Shown piece after piece: positions 45,563-57,281 of a stretch of 64,000 bases of DNA. A program made the translations under genes and the position numbers. Source of the stretch: Gambelia wislizenii (taxonomy: Eukaryota > Chordata > Lepidosauria > Squamata > Crotaphytidae); assembly GCA_030847615.1 (NCBI GenBank), contig JAUMIR010000004.1, positions 104,980,001 through 105,044,000 of the forward strand. Reading direction: 5' to 3'. Below the pieces are notes generated by a model that did no database searches, was not told the DNA's origin, and worked only from the letters and a program-made list of their open reading frames with translations. Within the stretch, counting starts at the first letter, position 1, and every line of letters starts with the position of its first letter.

Positions 45563-46520
45563 CCCTACAACCCCCAAAATCCCAGAGCCAGTAACTGTGC
45601 CAACATATGTTCTAGACCAGAAGATCTCCCACAATCTTGCTTGTTTACAGCTTTTACACATTTCAGGATATTTCAAGACCAGACACAGGCAGCTCGTTCA
45701 CAAACTTATTTATTCCTATGAATTTCTTCTGGAGGAAATCTCTTATCTAAGAACACCTCTGCCAGCCCCCACCCAGCCACTGCCAACCCCCTTCCCATGA
45801 GATTTAGTTGTATGGTAATCTCATATTCTAACAAGACAGGAAAACCTGATTAATGAAGTCATTCTTCTCTACATTCAGCGTATCATATATCAATCCTGTT
45901 TTGAAAAGTAATCCCAATTCTTGTTTTCTAAGTCTCATCTCTTACAAAAACAGGAACAAAGTATGTTTCTAATTAGGTCACCAAGATTCTAAATCCAGGG
46001 AAATTCAGCTGTTCCAAAGAGCAAGTGATGGAAAGTTTGAAAAGCTTTCCTGACATCTATGACCCTGGCACATATCAAGACTTAAAAAAAATTGTTATGC
46101 ATCTTTAAAATGTTTTAGATTTGTAAACTTACTATGTGGTTTTTTGAGGACAAGGGGGCATAATTCTTTTCCAGAGGACTCATTTCTTGACTTTAAATTA
46201 AGAAATCTGTAAAAATAAAAAGTGTTTATAGAATTTAGATGAGATGGTTTGCTGACGAGAGGGATTTTGTTAAGAAATTGCATAAAAACAAGTGACTATT
46301 AATACATTTATGCAGCAGTACACTATCCCTTGCTTTTTTAAAAAAAAAAATCTGTTTCTCAGTTTTTTTGGGGGGATTAGTAATTAAACCCTCCTTCAAA
46401 GCTCTTAAAATTAGAATTGCACAAAGATATTTTAATGTGATATCTGTACCTGTTGCCAAATGTTTTTGCCATAGGTATTGTTGCTCAGCTACTAGTTAAA
46501 TCAATTTTGATTCAGTACAA

Positions 46521-47065
46521 TTCAGCCCTTGTATCCACAGAGGTTTGGTTGCCAGACATACCGTGGATACCAGAAATAATAATAATATTATAATAATAAA
46601 ATTTATTTTTACTCCACCCCTCTGTTAAAAACAATCGGGGCGACTTACCACAATTAAAATACAACAATGCTGACTAAAATCCCTAAGCACCACCCTCCCC
46701 AACCCTCCCCCACAAAAAGATATTAAACAAGTATAAAATTAAAAACCACCTAAACTAAAATCATATTTTAAAAAAACCAAATACAAAAATTAACAACCAG
46801 CAAGACTAAAAGAGGCCAAGAGACGCAGCTCCTGAGGCCGGGATCTAATCAGGAAAGGCCCACAAATAACAGTGAACCATATTAAAATAGAGGACTTCTG
46901 GTAAAAACATACCATAGAGTTGCATTGGAGAACCTAGAAGATGTGTAGAGAGGATGCCTCTCTAGGCATTTTCCACAGAGACTATGGTATGTGGCCCCTA
47001 TTTTGTGTGCCACAGATAACTGAAACCATGGATACTGGTTCCGAGGATACGGGGGTCCGACTGTA
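46521..47065. mobile_element. Tigger-like MITE, type B, interrupted by a LINE fragment
   Basis: Left end 'TTCAGCCCTTGTATCCACAG'; right end 'GGATACGGGGGTCCGACTGTA'-like ('ATACGGGGGTCCGACTG' then TA). The internal 'CTCTAGGCATTTTCCACAG' and 'GAAACCATGGATACTGGTTC' match the other type-B copies. An unrelated 290-bp LINE piece sits at 46576-46868. Confidence 0.7.
46576..46868 (-). mobile_element. L2-like LINE 3' fragment nested in a MITE
   Basis: (AAT)n-like start, then 'TTTATTTTTACTCCACCCCT', 'CGGGGCGACTTACCA' and an A-rich stretch, an antisense L2-type 3' end. It ends within 'GGAAAGGCCCACAAATAAC', after which the MITE sequence resumes. Confidence 0.55.
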
Positions 47066-47570
47066 TTTGAATAAGATCGACAAGCCCACAGGCCTAGTAA
47101 AAGGGATAACTTGTGTCCTACATGGCAGTAATGATGACTATTACGTTGTTGCCAAGAAACATAGCTTTCTTATTTGCCTCAATATGGAAGCAGAAGTGTA
47201 TTAAGCTGATTCTAAATTATCCCGTGATCTTTTAATCACAAAATTTCCAATACACATATGGAACTCTCCTGTCTTATTTTCCATTCATTCAGGAGCAAGG
47301 GGGAGCACCCATGTCCATTATTTCCATTCACATGGAACTACCCCATAAGTGAATGTGGATCCCTGCATCTGCAGACGCTTCATTCACTCTGATCAAATGT
47401 GCAAGATTTTGCTTAAACACTGAGATACAAGAAGCTGTCAATGGAAACAAATGTTTTGAGCATCTGTGGCAGCAGGTCTGTTTGGTAGGAGTATGCCGTC
47501 TTCAACTTAATCAGGCTTACTTTTGAGCAGACACAAATACGTGAGTGGGCAACTGTAGTACAGACTAGAG

Positions 47571-47846
47571 CAGTGGTTCCCAAACTCGGATCTCCAGGTA
47601 TTGTTGAACTACAGCATCCAGAACCCCTGATCATTGGAGATGCTGGCTGGAGTTTCTAGACAATGGAAGTCCCAACAACATCCAGAGACCAAGTGTGAGA
47701 ACCACTAAATTAAAGAAAGGACAGGTAATGTACCCCTCCAGTTGTCATTGAACTGCATCTCCCATCATTCTTAATCACTGCTGGCTAGGGCTTCTGGAGT
47801 TGCAGCCCAACAATACCTGGTGGGTCAAGTGTTCTCCACCCTTGAA
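47571..47846. mobile_element. Palindromic MITE 'Q', copy 2, plus an adjacent half copy
   Basis: 47571-47706 is a full palindrome: 'CAGTGGTTCCCAAACTCGGA' against minus-strand 'AGTGGTTCTCACACTTGG', with 'GGAGATGCTGGCTGGAG' near the centre. Only about 20 bp further, 47727-47846 holds a second related unit ('CATCTCCCATCATTCTTAAT', 'CTGCTGGCTAGGGCTTCTGG'). Confidence 0.6.
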
Positions 47847-48154
47847 TTTCTAAACTAATCATGATCATTGGTATTCCTCAGTCTACAAAGTATATATTCC
47901 AGCATAATCTCATTAAAGTCTATAGGACTGGTCTGAATGGAGTCATTTAAGAATCACAATTCTCCAAAACCATATTTATGGAGAATATGCTGTGTTTTAA
48001 GAACTTCATTTTGCCTTTTTGCTTTTATCCTCTTGGCGTAGATAAGCAGAAAATTTCTCTCCATCAAGGAAAATTTCATAATCAGAAACATATTTTCTGT
48101 TTTGGTTGGAATGCTGTCAAGACTTTAAAACAAAACTTGCCAGAATTCTTTGAT

Positions 48155-48194
48155 ACACATGCACACACACGCACGTGCATGCACACACACACAT
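48155..48194. repeat. (CA)n microsatellite
   Basis: Interrupted CA repeat with 'GCACACACACGCACGTGCAT'. A second CA tract lies at about 49101-49127. Confidence 0.85.
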
Positions 48195-48754
48195 TTGAAG
48201 ACAAGAGAGGCTAAGTTTGTACTTAATAAATCTCAAATCTTAGCAGAGCCTGGAGCCCTAGACATGTTTCAACAGTGCAAAGAGTCTGTGGATATTAGAA
48301 GCCTCTAGTCAGCACACAGATCGGGTCAAAAGAAGCTACTGCCTTATCTCGTGACCTGAGACCCCATCTGTAGTTTAAAGTGACTGTTGGTTTAAAAAAA
48401 GCAACAGAGCTGCCCTCTGTTTATCTTGAACTAAGTCCAGCATCTTGAATGGGTTATAAAAAGAAATGAGCATCACATGGGACTAACATTTCATTTAGGC
48501 ATGTGTACTGCACTTTTTGAGTTCTGTATATTGAAACTTCAGCTGAACCCCAATAAACAAAGCTAATGCAACTATCTCCCCATTATGAGGTAGCTGTATA
48601 CAGTATATCTGTCAATCTTTGTTATACATGCACTTGATCGAGTCATTTTTGCATGAAAATGTGAATAGATTACTAAAACAAAAAAAATTAAAATATTTTT
48701 TAAAAGCAATGTATTTTGCCTATGCCATGAATTTGGGCTTTGATCAAACAATAT

Positions 48755-49085
48755 ATTATTTATTTAAATATTCCTTATTTAAAGGAATGACTCCACCTTT
48801 GAACAATGTTCTCTTTTTTAATTACAAAATAAAACAATCTAAGACAGTCACAATAAAATATCACAAAATATCCCTAAAATTAAAAATTGCCAGGCAAGAG
48901 CCAGCACCCAATCCATCAATATTCAATTTATCACTTAAAATATTATAGTATATGTCTCACAGTAAAGCAAAGTTTTAAACTGGGCTTAAATGCCTATAGC
49001 ATTGACACCTGATAGACTGTTCTAGGAAGCGAGTTCCCTTATACCACCCACCTCATCTCCAAAGATGAAGGTATGATTTGACTCT
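48755..49085 (-). mobile_element. L2-like LINE 3' fragment
   Basis: 'TATTTATTTAAATATTCC' start, A-rich middle with 'AAATTGCCAGGCAAGAGCCA', and an end with 'GACTGTTCTAGGAAGCGAGT', similar in order to the fragments at 14490, 46576 and 60440. Confidence 0.45.
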
Positions 49086-49267
49086 GTGGCATATTGGAAC
49101 ACACACACACACATACACACACACTCCAAGTAATTGCTTTTAAAACATCCAGCCTTTATTTCCATAACGGAGCTATTTGTTTGGCCTTCAGTGAAATGTG
49201 AACAGTTCCCTTCTAGAAAATACAGCCTTCACCAAAGATGTGCTATGCTCAGTGATCATGCTACATT

Positions 49268-49856
49268 GGCTACTAAGGACTTTATCAGATCAGCAAATAT
49301 GGCGTCATAAAGACGCCTAATGATTGTGAAAGGTCAAGCATACCAGACAACATTGTCCTTTCGCGATCATGTCAAGTCCAAAAGCCATTCTATTTTATTG
49401 ATGGGCTAAGCCATCAATAGATCTTACCTGAAGCTTTGTTGCCGACATTGCTGGTGTTTGAATCCTTGTGCCATTGTGCTTACATGAATACAGCATCAAT
49501 GGGCAAACACTTCCAGTTGAGATCATGACAGCCAGGTAGGGGGCACTCTTTTTATGACACCCCCACCTGTGTACTTGGGATTTTTAAAGTGTGTTTCTGT
49601 GCTTGTGTCTACATTTAGTATTTATTTTGCTTTAATTTTTAAATTCCCCACACTCACGTATTCTTGCAAAAATTGGCAGTATCTCAACCCCAGAAGTACA
49701 TGGAGCTCTGTTCGTGCTCCATTACTGCTGGGGAAGCCTCATTGATGCTGGCAAAGGTGGTAGGTCTGGTAGGGGAGTTCTTTTGCTGGCATAAAAATGC
49801 AGCAAAATATTCCAGCAAAAGAACTTTTACAGAGTGTGGTCTGATAAAATCCTAAG
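49268..49856. mobile_element. Unnamed DNA-transposon-like repeat 'S', copy 2
   Basis: Ends: 'TAAGGACTTTATCAGATCAG' left; minus-strand 'TTAGGATTTTATCAGACCAC' right. Longer than copy 1 (about 590 versus 360 bp), with an extra block at 49375-49570. Shared blocks: 'CATTGTCCTTTCGCGATCAT', 'CCACACTCACGTATTCTTGC', 'TTCTTTTGCTGGCATAAAAA'. Confidence 0.65.
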
Positions 49857-49990
49857 AAAGCAAATCCTTTCTTCTTGCTATTATTACCCACCCTCCTTTT
49901 ATTCCACAGAATCTGCTAGGGCAATATATTAGCGCATATAAGACATCTTAAAGAGCAGTTAGTACAGAACACTCAAATAATCTTGGGGTA

Positions 49991-50295
49991 GTTACAGTGT
50001 AGGTATGGATCTGCATATCTATCAAATAGGAAGCAGAATCCCATTCCATTCAAGATACAAGTTTCTGGGCCCCCCCATGTCAGCTGGGAATAGGTTTCTG
50101 GACTTTCCATGGATACATGAAACCGTGGATAATTAGCTAAGCCTACTGTAATGAATGACTTCTGGCCCAACCTCCAGCAGAAGCATACCATAGAATCAAG
50201 CTGGAGGACCTAGAAAATGCATAAAGAATATTTTTCCAGGCATGGATAAGTGAAACTGCTGATACCAGACCCATGGATATGGGGATCGACCTGTA
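49991..50295. mobile_element. Tigger-like MITE, type B
   Basis: Right end 'ATATGGGGATCGACCTG' then TA. The internal 'TCCATGGATACATGAAACCG', 'CCAGCAGAAGCATACCATAG' and 'CTGGAGGACCTAGAAAATGC' match the other type-B copies. The left end is worn and placed approximately. Confidence 0.6.
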
Positions 50296-50799
50296 TGTCA
50301 CACTGCTAGGAACAGTCTGATTTAACATGGCAACCCAGATTCTTTGTCACTGTCTTATGACAACAGAAATCCGACATTCACAGAAGATGAGAAAGTACCT
50401 ACAATATGGGAATAAAATCTACACTATGAGTTTGTGCATATTATATCCAGTTGCTTTTATTGACTTTTCATTGCATTTCATTGTGTCTGCATGCTATTTT
50501 TCATCTTGCCTTGAGAATTTAAATAAAACTGGCTCTAAAATAAAATTAAATAACCAAAATAAAAGCTTTTCAGTTGTAGTTTGTTTTAACCACAAGATCA
50601 GAAGGGAGATTACTATCCTCTGTCAGAAGGTATATATTATTAACATTTCATGAACATGACCTTTTAATTTAAACAGGCCTTTAGCTGTAAATTGATTGAG
50701 ACAACAAGTTCTTTTATGGGGCATGCGATCCTTTTAGTCTTCGAACTGTCTTAGATTAAGACAGAGAGGTTAAAACAAGAAAAGGTTTTTTTTATATAT

Positions 50800-52560
50800 G
50801 TCTGTAACAAAAGAAAGAACAAGGAAATGGTAAGACTGCTGCAGGGAGAAGATGGCGAAATGCTAACAGAGAAAAAGCAGAGATACTCAACACCTTCTTT
50901 GCCTTGGTCTTCTCCCAAAAGGAGAACAGTGCTCAACCTGGAGAAAATGGAGCAGATGATGCAGTAGGGGAAATACAGCACAGAATTGGTAAAGAGGTAG
51001 TTCAGGAATACCTGGCCAATATAAATGAGTTCAAGTCTCCAGGGGCAGATGAACTACATCCAAAGCTACTAAAAGAACTGACAGAAGTAATCTCAGAACC
51101 ACTGGCAATAATCTTTGAGAAATCCTGGAAAACAAGAGAGGTCCCAGCAGACTGGAGGAGAACAAATGTTCCCATCTTTAAAAGGGGGTGGGGGGAGAAC
51201 CAAATAATTACTGCCCAGTCAGCCTAATATCAATACTAGGAAAAATTCTAGAGCAGATCATTAAACAGACAGTCTGTAAGCACTTAGAAAGGAATGCTGT
51301 GATCACTAAAAGTCAACATGGGCTTCTCAAAAACAAGTCATGCCAGACTAATCTAATCTCTTTTTTTGATAGAGTTACTTACATACTTGGTAGATGAAGG
51401 GAATGGTATGGGAGTAGTGTATCTTGATTTCAGTAAGGCCTTTGACAAAGTCCCCCATGATATTCTTGCAAAAAAAGTTAGTAACATGCAGGCTAGACAA
51501 TGCAACTGTTAGATGGATTTGTAATTGGTTGACTGACCAAACCCAAAGGGTAGTCACCAATGGCTCCTCTTCATCCTGGAGAGACGTGACCAGTGGGGTG
51601 CCACAGGGTTCTGTCCTGGGCCCAGTGCTATTCAACATCTTTATCAATGACTTGGATGAGAGAATAGAGGGTATGCTTATCAAGTTTTCAGATGACACCA
51701 AATTAGGAGGGGTAGCTAATACCCCAGAGGAAAGGATAAGAATCCAAAATGACCTCAACAGATTAGAAAGCTGGGCCAATATTAAAAAAATGAATGTCAA
51801 CAGAGAGAAATGTAGGATACTATATTTGGGCAGTAAAAATGAAATGCACAGATATAGGATGGGTGACACTTGGCTTGAGGACAGTACATGCAAAAAGGAT
51901 CTAAGAGTCTTGGTGGACCACAAGCTGAACATGAGTCAGCAGCATGATGCAGCAGCTAAAAAAGCCAATGTGATTCTAGGCTGCATTAATAGGAGTATAG
52001 TGTCTAGATCAAGGGAAGTCATAGTGCCACTGTATTCTGCTTTGGTCAGAACTCACCTGGAATACTGTGTCCAGTTCTGAGTACCACAATTCGGAAGGAT
52101 ACTGAGAAGCTGGAACATGTCCAGAGGAGGGCGACCAGGATGGTGGGAGATCTGGAGGCCATGCCCTATGAGGAGCGGCTTAGGGATCTGGGCATGTTTA
52201 GTCTGGAGAAGAGAAGGTTGAGAGGGGACATGATAGCCATGTTTAAATATTTGAAGGGATGTCATACCGAGGATGGGGCAAGCTTGTTTTCTGCAGCTCC
52301 AGAGACTAGGACATGGAGCAATGGGTTCAAACTACAGGAAAAGAGATTCCACCCAAACATTAGGAAGAACTTCCTGACTTTAAGAGCTGTTTGGGAATGG
52401 AATGTGCTGCCTCATAGCGTGGTGGAGTCTCCTTCTTTGGAGGTTTTTAAACATAGGCTGGATGGCCATCTGTCAGGAATGATTTGATTGTGTATTCCTG
52501 CATGGCAGGGGGTTGGACTGGATGGCCCTTGAGGTCTCTTCCAATTCTATGATTCTATGA
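50800..52560 (+). mobile_element. CR1 LINE, 5'-truncated, with broken RT ORF
   Basis: The plus strand encodes consecutive pieces of CR1 reverse transcriptase in three frames: 50904-51227 ('INEFKSPGADELHPKLLKEL', 'IIFEKSWKTREVPADWRRTN'), 51188-51397 ('SLISILGKILEQI', 'SQHGLLKNKSCQTN'), and 51424-52080 ('VPQGSVLGPVLFNIFINDLD', 'KFSDDTKLGGVANTPEER'). The catalytic motif is FSDD rather than FADD; both aspartates remain. A frameshift coincides with the G-run near 51186. The 3' UTR ends 'CTATGATTCTATGA' at 52560. It is one of the better-preserved LINE copies in the window, in antisense to the RNF170-like gene. Confidence 0.9.
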
Positions 52561-52925
52561 CTCCTGGGAACTGCAGTCCAACATCATCTGGTAGGACACA
52601 TCATTCCCTAGTGGTAGGGCCTACTGCTAATCTACCATTGGATACTGCTCAATATATGATTCTGTCTGTCATCTGTCTATCTAGAGCCATCATTTCTAGG
52701 AGGATTTTAGCAAAGAATGTGATTAATAAATTCAGTGACTAAAATAAAATTAGTGTTAAAAAGAAATGGAGGGATTTAAAATTCTAGTGATTATCTTCAC
52801 TTTGGAAAGCCAGCCTCAAAAGAGAAACTATTGTTTTTTTAAAAATATAATCATATTTTTCTCATTCAACTGGTGACAATACAAAAATCACATTTTTAAT
52901 TTGAATTACTGACTTAAGTTCTTAC

Positions 52926-53069
52926 CTGGTCACAGAAGAATTGTTTAATGACCCATGTATCACTCCCACATCGATAGAAGTGTATAAGCAGCTTCTTTAA
53001 AAGCTGGTGATGTTCTCTCTCCACTCGTTTGACAGCAGAGTGTTGTGATGTGGAGTCACAGCCCACACT
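52926..53069 (-). CDS. Tentative upstream exon of the RNF170-like gene
   Basis: On the minus strand a donor 'GACCAG|GTAAGAAC' ends an open frame of up to 48 codons, including 'VEREHHQLLKKLLIHFYRCG' and 'SDTWVIKQFFCDQ'. It ends in phase 0, exactly the phase required by the next exon at 45190 ('CDQ|ESLRKC'). The 5' limit given is the first codon after an in-frame TGA. The true acceptor lies somewhere inside and was not resolved, since no strong polypyrimidine tract precedes it. No Met is in frame, so at least one further exon must lie upstream. The peptide does not resemble the RNF170 N-terminus, which has a transmembrane segment followed by 'HPENQELVRVLR'. It may be a paralog-specific region or a cryptic donor. 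Confidence 0.45.
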
Positions 53070-53573
53070 TCATTAAGGCAGGCCATTTCTTTTAGTTAAT
53101 AATTAACTTGCTTGACTAATGTCAAGGTTGTGCCAGAGTTTCTAAACAGTAGTAGTGGAAATAATCCCTTTCCAAATTTACCAAAAAACAAATAAGCAGA
53201 GATTACAGAACTCAAGAAATAACTATTATTTTCAGCTATGAAACTGCTTAAGGATCTATTTTGCAAATTTGATAATGAAGCATATTATTCTATGGATAAG
53301 GGATTAGTAAAAGTAAAGCAATGAAATGGGCCAAAAAATTACACAACTATAAAACTGGGCTGTGGCTCAAAGCTTAAATTCACATGATTAAAGGGAGAAA
53401 GACAAGTAGGGTAGAGGAGGAAAACTCATACAAACGGTTTATCAGGCAGCCTTAATATGGAAGGCTAATTGAGGACTGAACTATTTAGAGTGAATTAGAT
53501 ATGATCAAATTCCTTTGATCTATGCTTGTTGTTAGAGAACACATTCTTGTTTTCTCTTAGTGGGAAATTTGTG

Positions 53574-53782
53574 TTGCTGTTGTGCGCCCTCACATTATGT
53601 CTGACATGATGACCCTAAGGAAAACCTATTGCAGGGGTTTCTTGGCAAGATTTGTTCAGAGAAGATTTGCCATTGCCGTCCTTTGAGGCTGAGAGAGTGT
53701 GACTTGCCCAAAGTCATTGAGTGGGTTTATGGTTGAGCAGGGATTCAAAACCTAGTCCCCAGAGTCATAGTCCAACTGTACA
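53574..53782 (-). mobile_element. Sauria-type tRNA SINE
   Basis: 'TTGCTGTTGTGCGCCCTCAC', 'GACCCTAAGGAAAACCTATT', 'GTGACTTGCCCAAAGTCATT', 'AGAGTCATAGTCCAACTG'. Tail left, head right; the extreme head is missing. Confidence 0.75.
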
Positions 53783-53929
53783 ATATAATAAAATACAAGC
53801 CCTGATCAGTCCAATAAGTTGTGCAGTGACTAACCCACTCTAGAATGGATGGATAAGGAAAAACAAACTAAAGACAGTAAGATGGAACTACTTACTGTCA
53901 AAGGTTTTAGCCTGTGTTTGGAGGTGTGT

Positions 53930-54345
53930 CAACCAGGTGGGGTTATACTCCTGCTGAAAGACTGTGTTCACAGCTTGGGGGGCTGGGGGGCTCCTGGATC
54001 CATTGCTGCAAATGACAGCCCAGATGGATGTGATGGCCAGGAATGCTTACTATCAGCTTTGGCTGTTATGCCAACTGTGCCCATTCCTAGAGCTGGAGGA
54101 CCTAAAGATGGTAGTGCTTGCTCTGGTAACTTCAAGGCTGGAATTCTGTAGTTTGCTATACATTGGGCTACCTCTGTACCAAGTTCAGAAACTTCAGTTA
54201 GTTCAAAACTTGGCAGCTAGATTGGTTACTGAGACGTCTAGGAGTGATCACATCACACCTATATTAAAATCACTCCACTGGCTGCAAAATATTGAAACCA
54301 CTTCACACCTAGAATTTGTAGCTACTTCAATGCTAGAAATTTGGG
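53930..54345 (+). mobile_element. L2 LINE fragment, RT C-terminal region
   Basis: The open frame 53964-54362 contains L2 signatures: 'LVTSRLEFCSLLYIGLP', 'VQKLQLVQNLAARLVTET', 'HITPILKSLHWLQ'. The catalytic part is absent. About 50 bp further an unrelated LINE inserted at 54397, and a weak L2-type tail reappears at 55235-55310, probably the end of the same copy. Confidence 0.8.
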
Positions 54346-54396
54346 GAACTGGTCAGTTCTGATAGTAGTTTAAATTAAGGTAACAATGAATGAAAA

Positions 54397-54901
54397 TGGC
54401 TTTTCTTCGCAAACAAAGATTCAGGAAGGACTCATCCCACGCTTTCTGCAAGCACGCTGATGACTAAAAAGGCCAATCCGAGATAAACAAGTCCTGTTGC
54501 AGAAAGCACAGCAGAAGGTCTCCTTGGGCGATGTTTCTGTGTTGTGATTCTTCCTGCATTGTCATTTCTCTTCAAGATTTGTTTGGCACAAGTTCTCAAA
54601 TAAGGCTGCAGCATTGTGGATAGTGCGTCTCCATGCCTCCCGATGTGAGGCCAGGGCGGACCATTGTTGGTGATCAGTTTGGCTGAGCCTGAGATGTTGT
54701 TTCAGGGAGTCCTTGTAACGCTTTTATGGAGTGCCCCCTCTTACGCTAACCTGTGGCGAGTTCAACGTAGAGTACTATTTTTGGGAGGCGATGGTTCTCC
54801 ATCCTAGAAACGTGCCCTGCCCAGTGCAGCTGTGTTCTCAATATCATGGCCTCAATGCTGGTGATCCCTGCTTGCTCAAGGACAGCAACATTCATCACAT
54901 A
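54397..54901 (-). mobile_element. Non-LTR retrotransposon 3' fragment with 9-bp TSD
   Basis: About 505 bp, very similar to 9670-10170 and in the same orientation ('CTTCGCAAACAAAGATTCAG', 'GCCTCCCGATGTGAGGCCAG', 'GATCCCTGCTTGCTCAAGGA'). It is flanked by the direct repeat GAATGAAAA (54388-54396 and 54902-54910), a target-site duplication that fixes both ends. Severely 5'-truncated, non-coding. Confidence 0.85.
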
Positions 54902-55234
54902 GAATGAAAACACATATAGGGAAAATATGCAAAACCAATAATATCAACCAGCAGGGAAGCACCACCACCCCCGCCATGGATCCTGCTGCCCTCAGTCCAA
55001 GAACTATAGCTTTCAGCATTGAAAACTGAAGGCCAAAAACATTATTTGCTGTTGTATTTACAACTGTTACCTTTTATCAGAGCTAGTTACCATCACATGG
55101 CCATAGAATACTCTTGTTGGTCTCTTGTACAAGAGTGTACCTTGTTCAATAATCACATCACCTCTTGAATAACTTCATTCACTTCTAAGTATTCTCATTT
55201 AAATAAATCTAGTTCTGCAACTAGTGCAGCATAA

Positions 55235-55310
55235 GCTCTACAAATGATATGGCCACCTTGAATCCTATATGGGAGGAAAGTGGCATATAAATAAATAAAA
55301 AAATAAACAC
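55235..55310 (+). mobile_element. L2-type 3' tail
   Basis: 'GCCACCTTGAATCCTATATG', 'GGAAAGTGGCATATAAATAA' and an (AAAT)n-like tail. Probably the 3' end of the L2 copy starting at 53930. Confidence 0.5.
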
Positions 55311-55540
55311 TGAAGACAGACCTTCAAGCCACTTCCTGCTCTACTATATTGCTTGCAACATTTGGATACCTTGCAAAGCACAAAGCAGCGATTGCCCTCT
55401 TTCCATGGGTTGATATATTGTAAAATTAGGGGGAAATGCTCCTCAGTATCTAGATGGTCATATGCACATAATGACAGATAATCACTATGTGTAACAGTAA
55501 GTTATTACTAAGCAAATCTTTGCCTGCAATTATTCACCAG

Positions 55541-55770
55541 GGGCCCTTTCACCCTACAGAACGACAGAACTATGATTCCACTTTTAATTGCCATGGCTGT
55601 ATCCTATGGAATCCTGGGTTTTGTCATTTGCTGAGTTACTAGAACTCTCTGGCAGAGAATTTTAACATACACACACACCCTGAACTGCAAATCCTGTGAT
55701 TTCATAGGATGGGCCTATGGCAGTTGTAGTGGACTCATAGTACTATAATTGTGCAGTGTGAAAGGGCCCT
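55541..55770. mobile_element. Palindromic MITE 'P', complete
   Basis: 'GGGCCCTTTCACCCTACAGA' at the left; minus-strand 'AGGGCCCTTTCACACTGCAC' at the right. Inner arms pair around 'CATCCTATGGAATCC'-like and 'TTTCATAGGATGGG' sequences. An unpaired (AC)n segment, 'ACACACACAC', sits in the loop. Confidence 0.8.
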
Positions 55771-57281
55771 AGGTCATCTAAACTCATGTATCTTCCAAAA
55801 GATGGTCTTCCAAGTTGTTTTGTTTTATATTAGGACCAGAGCTCTTTTTTCTATAGTACCTTGTACACAACATTAATTAGTTATAACAATTTGAGCCATA
55901 TAACTAAATTAATTTCTCCTTCTAAAATTGGGATTCAGTGAAGTACAAAGGAGAGTTAAAACTGGTATTTATTTTTTCTGCTGTGTCATAACAACATGTT
56001 GCTTTCCAACAAGAAAAAAAAAAGAACTAATTTCTTATTTGATGAGTACTGTTTATTGCAGTTGAAGATATGGATTACAAAGGAATTGTTTGATAAAGGT
56101 TGAAACAAAAAAAAAAGGCAAATGCATTTAAAAAACAGAAAGAGACACTGGAGAAATTTATTGTGAATTGGACAGAGGAATTCACCTCTGCAGTGATAGT
56201 CTGTCATATATAAATGTCCCATGTCCTTTAAAATGGCAATACAGTATAATATTTTATTATATTAATTGTTGTGTTAACAGTAAGCAAGCTAATGTATTTA
56301 GTGAATACATGACAGAGTTGTTATAGCAGGTGAGGTGATTCAAGCCTAACTTCCAAGCCACAGAACAAGTGGAAGAAGGTACATATTCCTAACATTTATT
56401 GAAGTAAAATTGTTTCCAGAATAAAGCTCAAAAGAAGCTTTTAGTTTATTTAAGGAAATGGTTTCCATCATGTATATGATCTGGTTCCATTCTGGGAAAT
56501 GTAAATGAAGAATGTTTTTTTTTTTTTTTATGCATAGCCAGATCTAATAGTGTTCTGCAAGAGCACAAAATCTTAGCTTTTAAAGTGGCCATTAACCTAC
56601 TTCCTATGCAAGAGCAAAATAAGAGCTGTTAATGGAAGGAGAAAAGTAAAGCAGACCAAACCAGCTGTTACCGAGAGAGCCTGTTCATGCTAGGAACAAA
56701 ACTGACGTACAATATGTACCTAGATCATGCTACCATCAATGGGCCTTAATTGTTTTTATGCATTATAAACTGCCAAGCAGTCTTCTTGTGTGTACTAACA
56801 CCTTCTTCTGTGTTTCTTGCATTTCCCAACAATATTGACCTAAAGAAAGGGGGCTAAAAATATTAAGCCTCTCAAATGACATGCACAAAGGAGCAAATGC
56901 AGAGGTTGCACTCTGTGTGCATATGCACAGACACTCTAACACATTAGAGGCTATTGTCCATGTGTACTGGAAAAAAATAATTTTGCTTTTACATTGGATG
57001 CGATCTTGTAAACCCTATAAATGAGATGTTTTGCTCATTTATGACTAAATGACTAAACATTTATGACTAAACTGAACATAGAAGTGACCTTTGAGAACAG
57101 TCATTAAACTATAAACTTACTGTCCTGTCAGATTTGGAGTACATGACTGAATCAGGAATTTGGGGGTGAAAAATGAATTTGGATGGATCAGATGTATGTA
57201 GCTACATGTACAATGTTGTAATACAAAACTGAATCCAGGTTTTTAATATATAGTGAATTATTGCAATCTAGATAGTCAATA
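55771..57281. other. Nothing recognised
   Basis: AT-rich, with poly-A/T runs near 56013, 56106 and 56517-56530. No exon could be supported on either strand. The missing 5' exons of the RNF170-like gene were looked for here and not found. Confidence 0.35.

Noticed and set aside
50904..52487. Chain of plus-strand ORFs as a host gene
   Set aside because: They encode CR1 reverse transcriptase pieces ('VPQGSVLGPVLFNIFINDLD', FSDDT) with frameshifts and a CR1 3' end.
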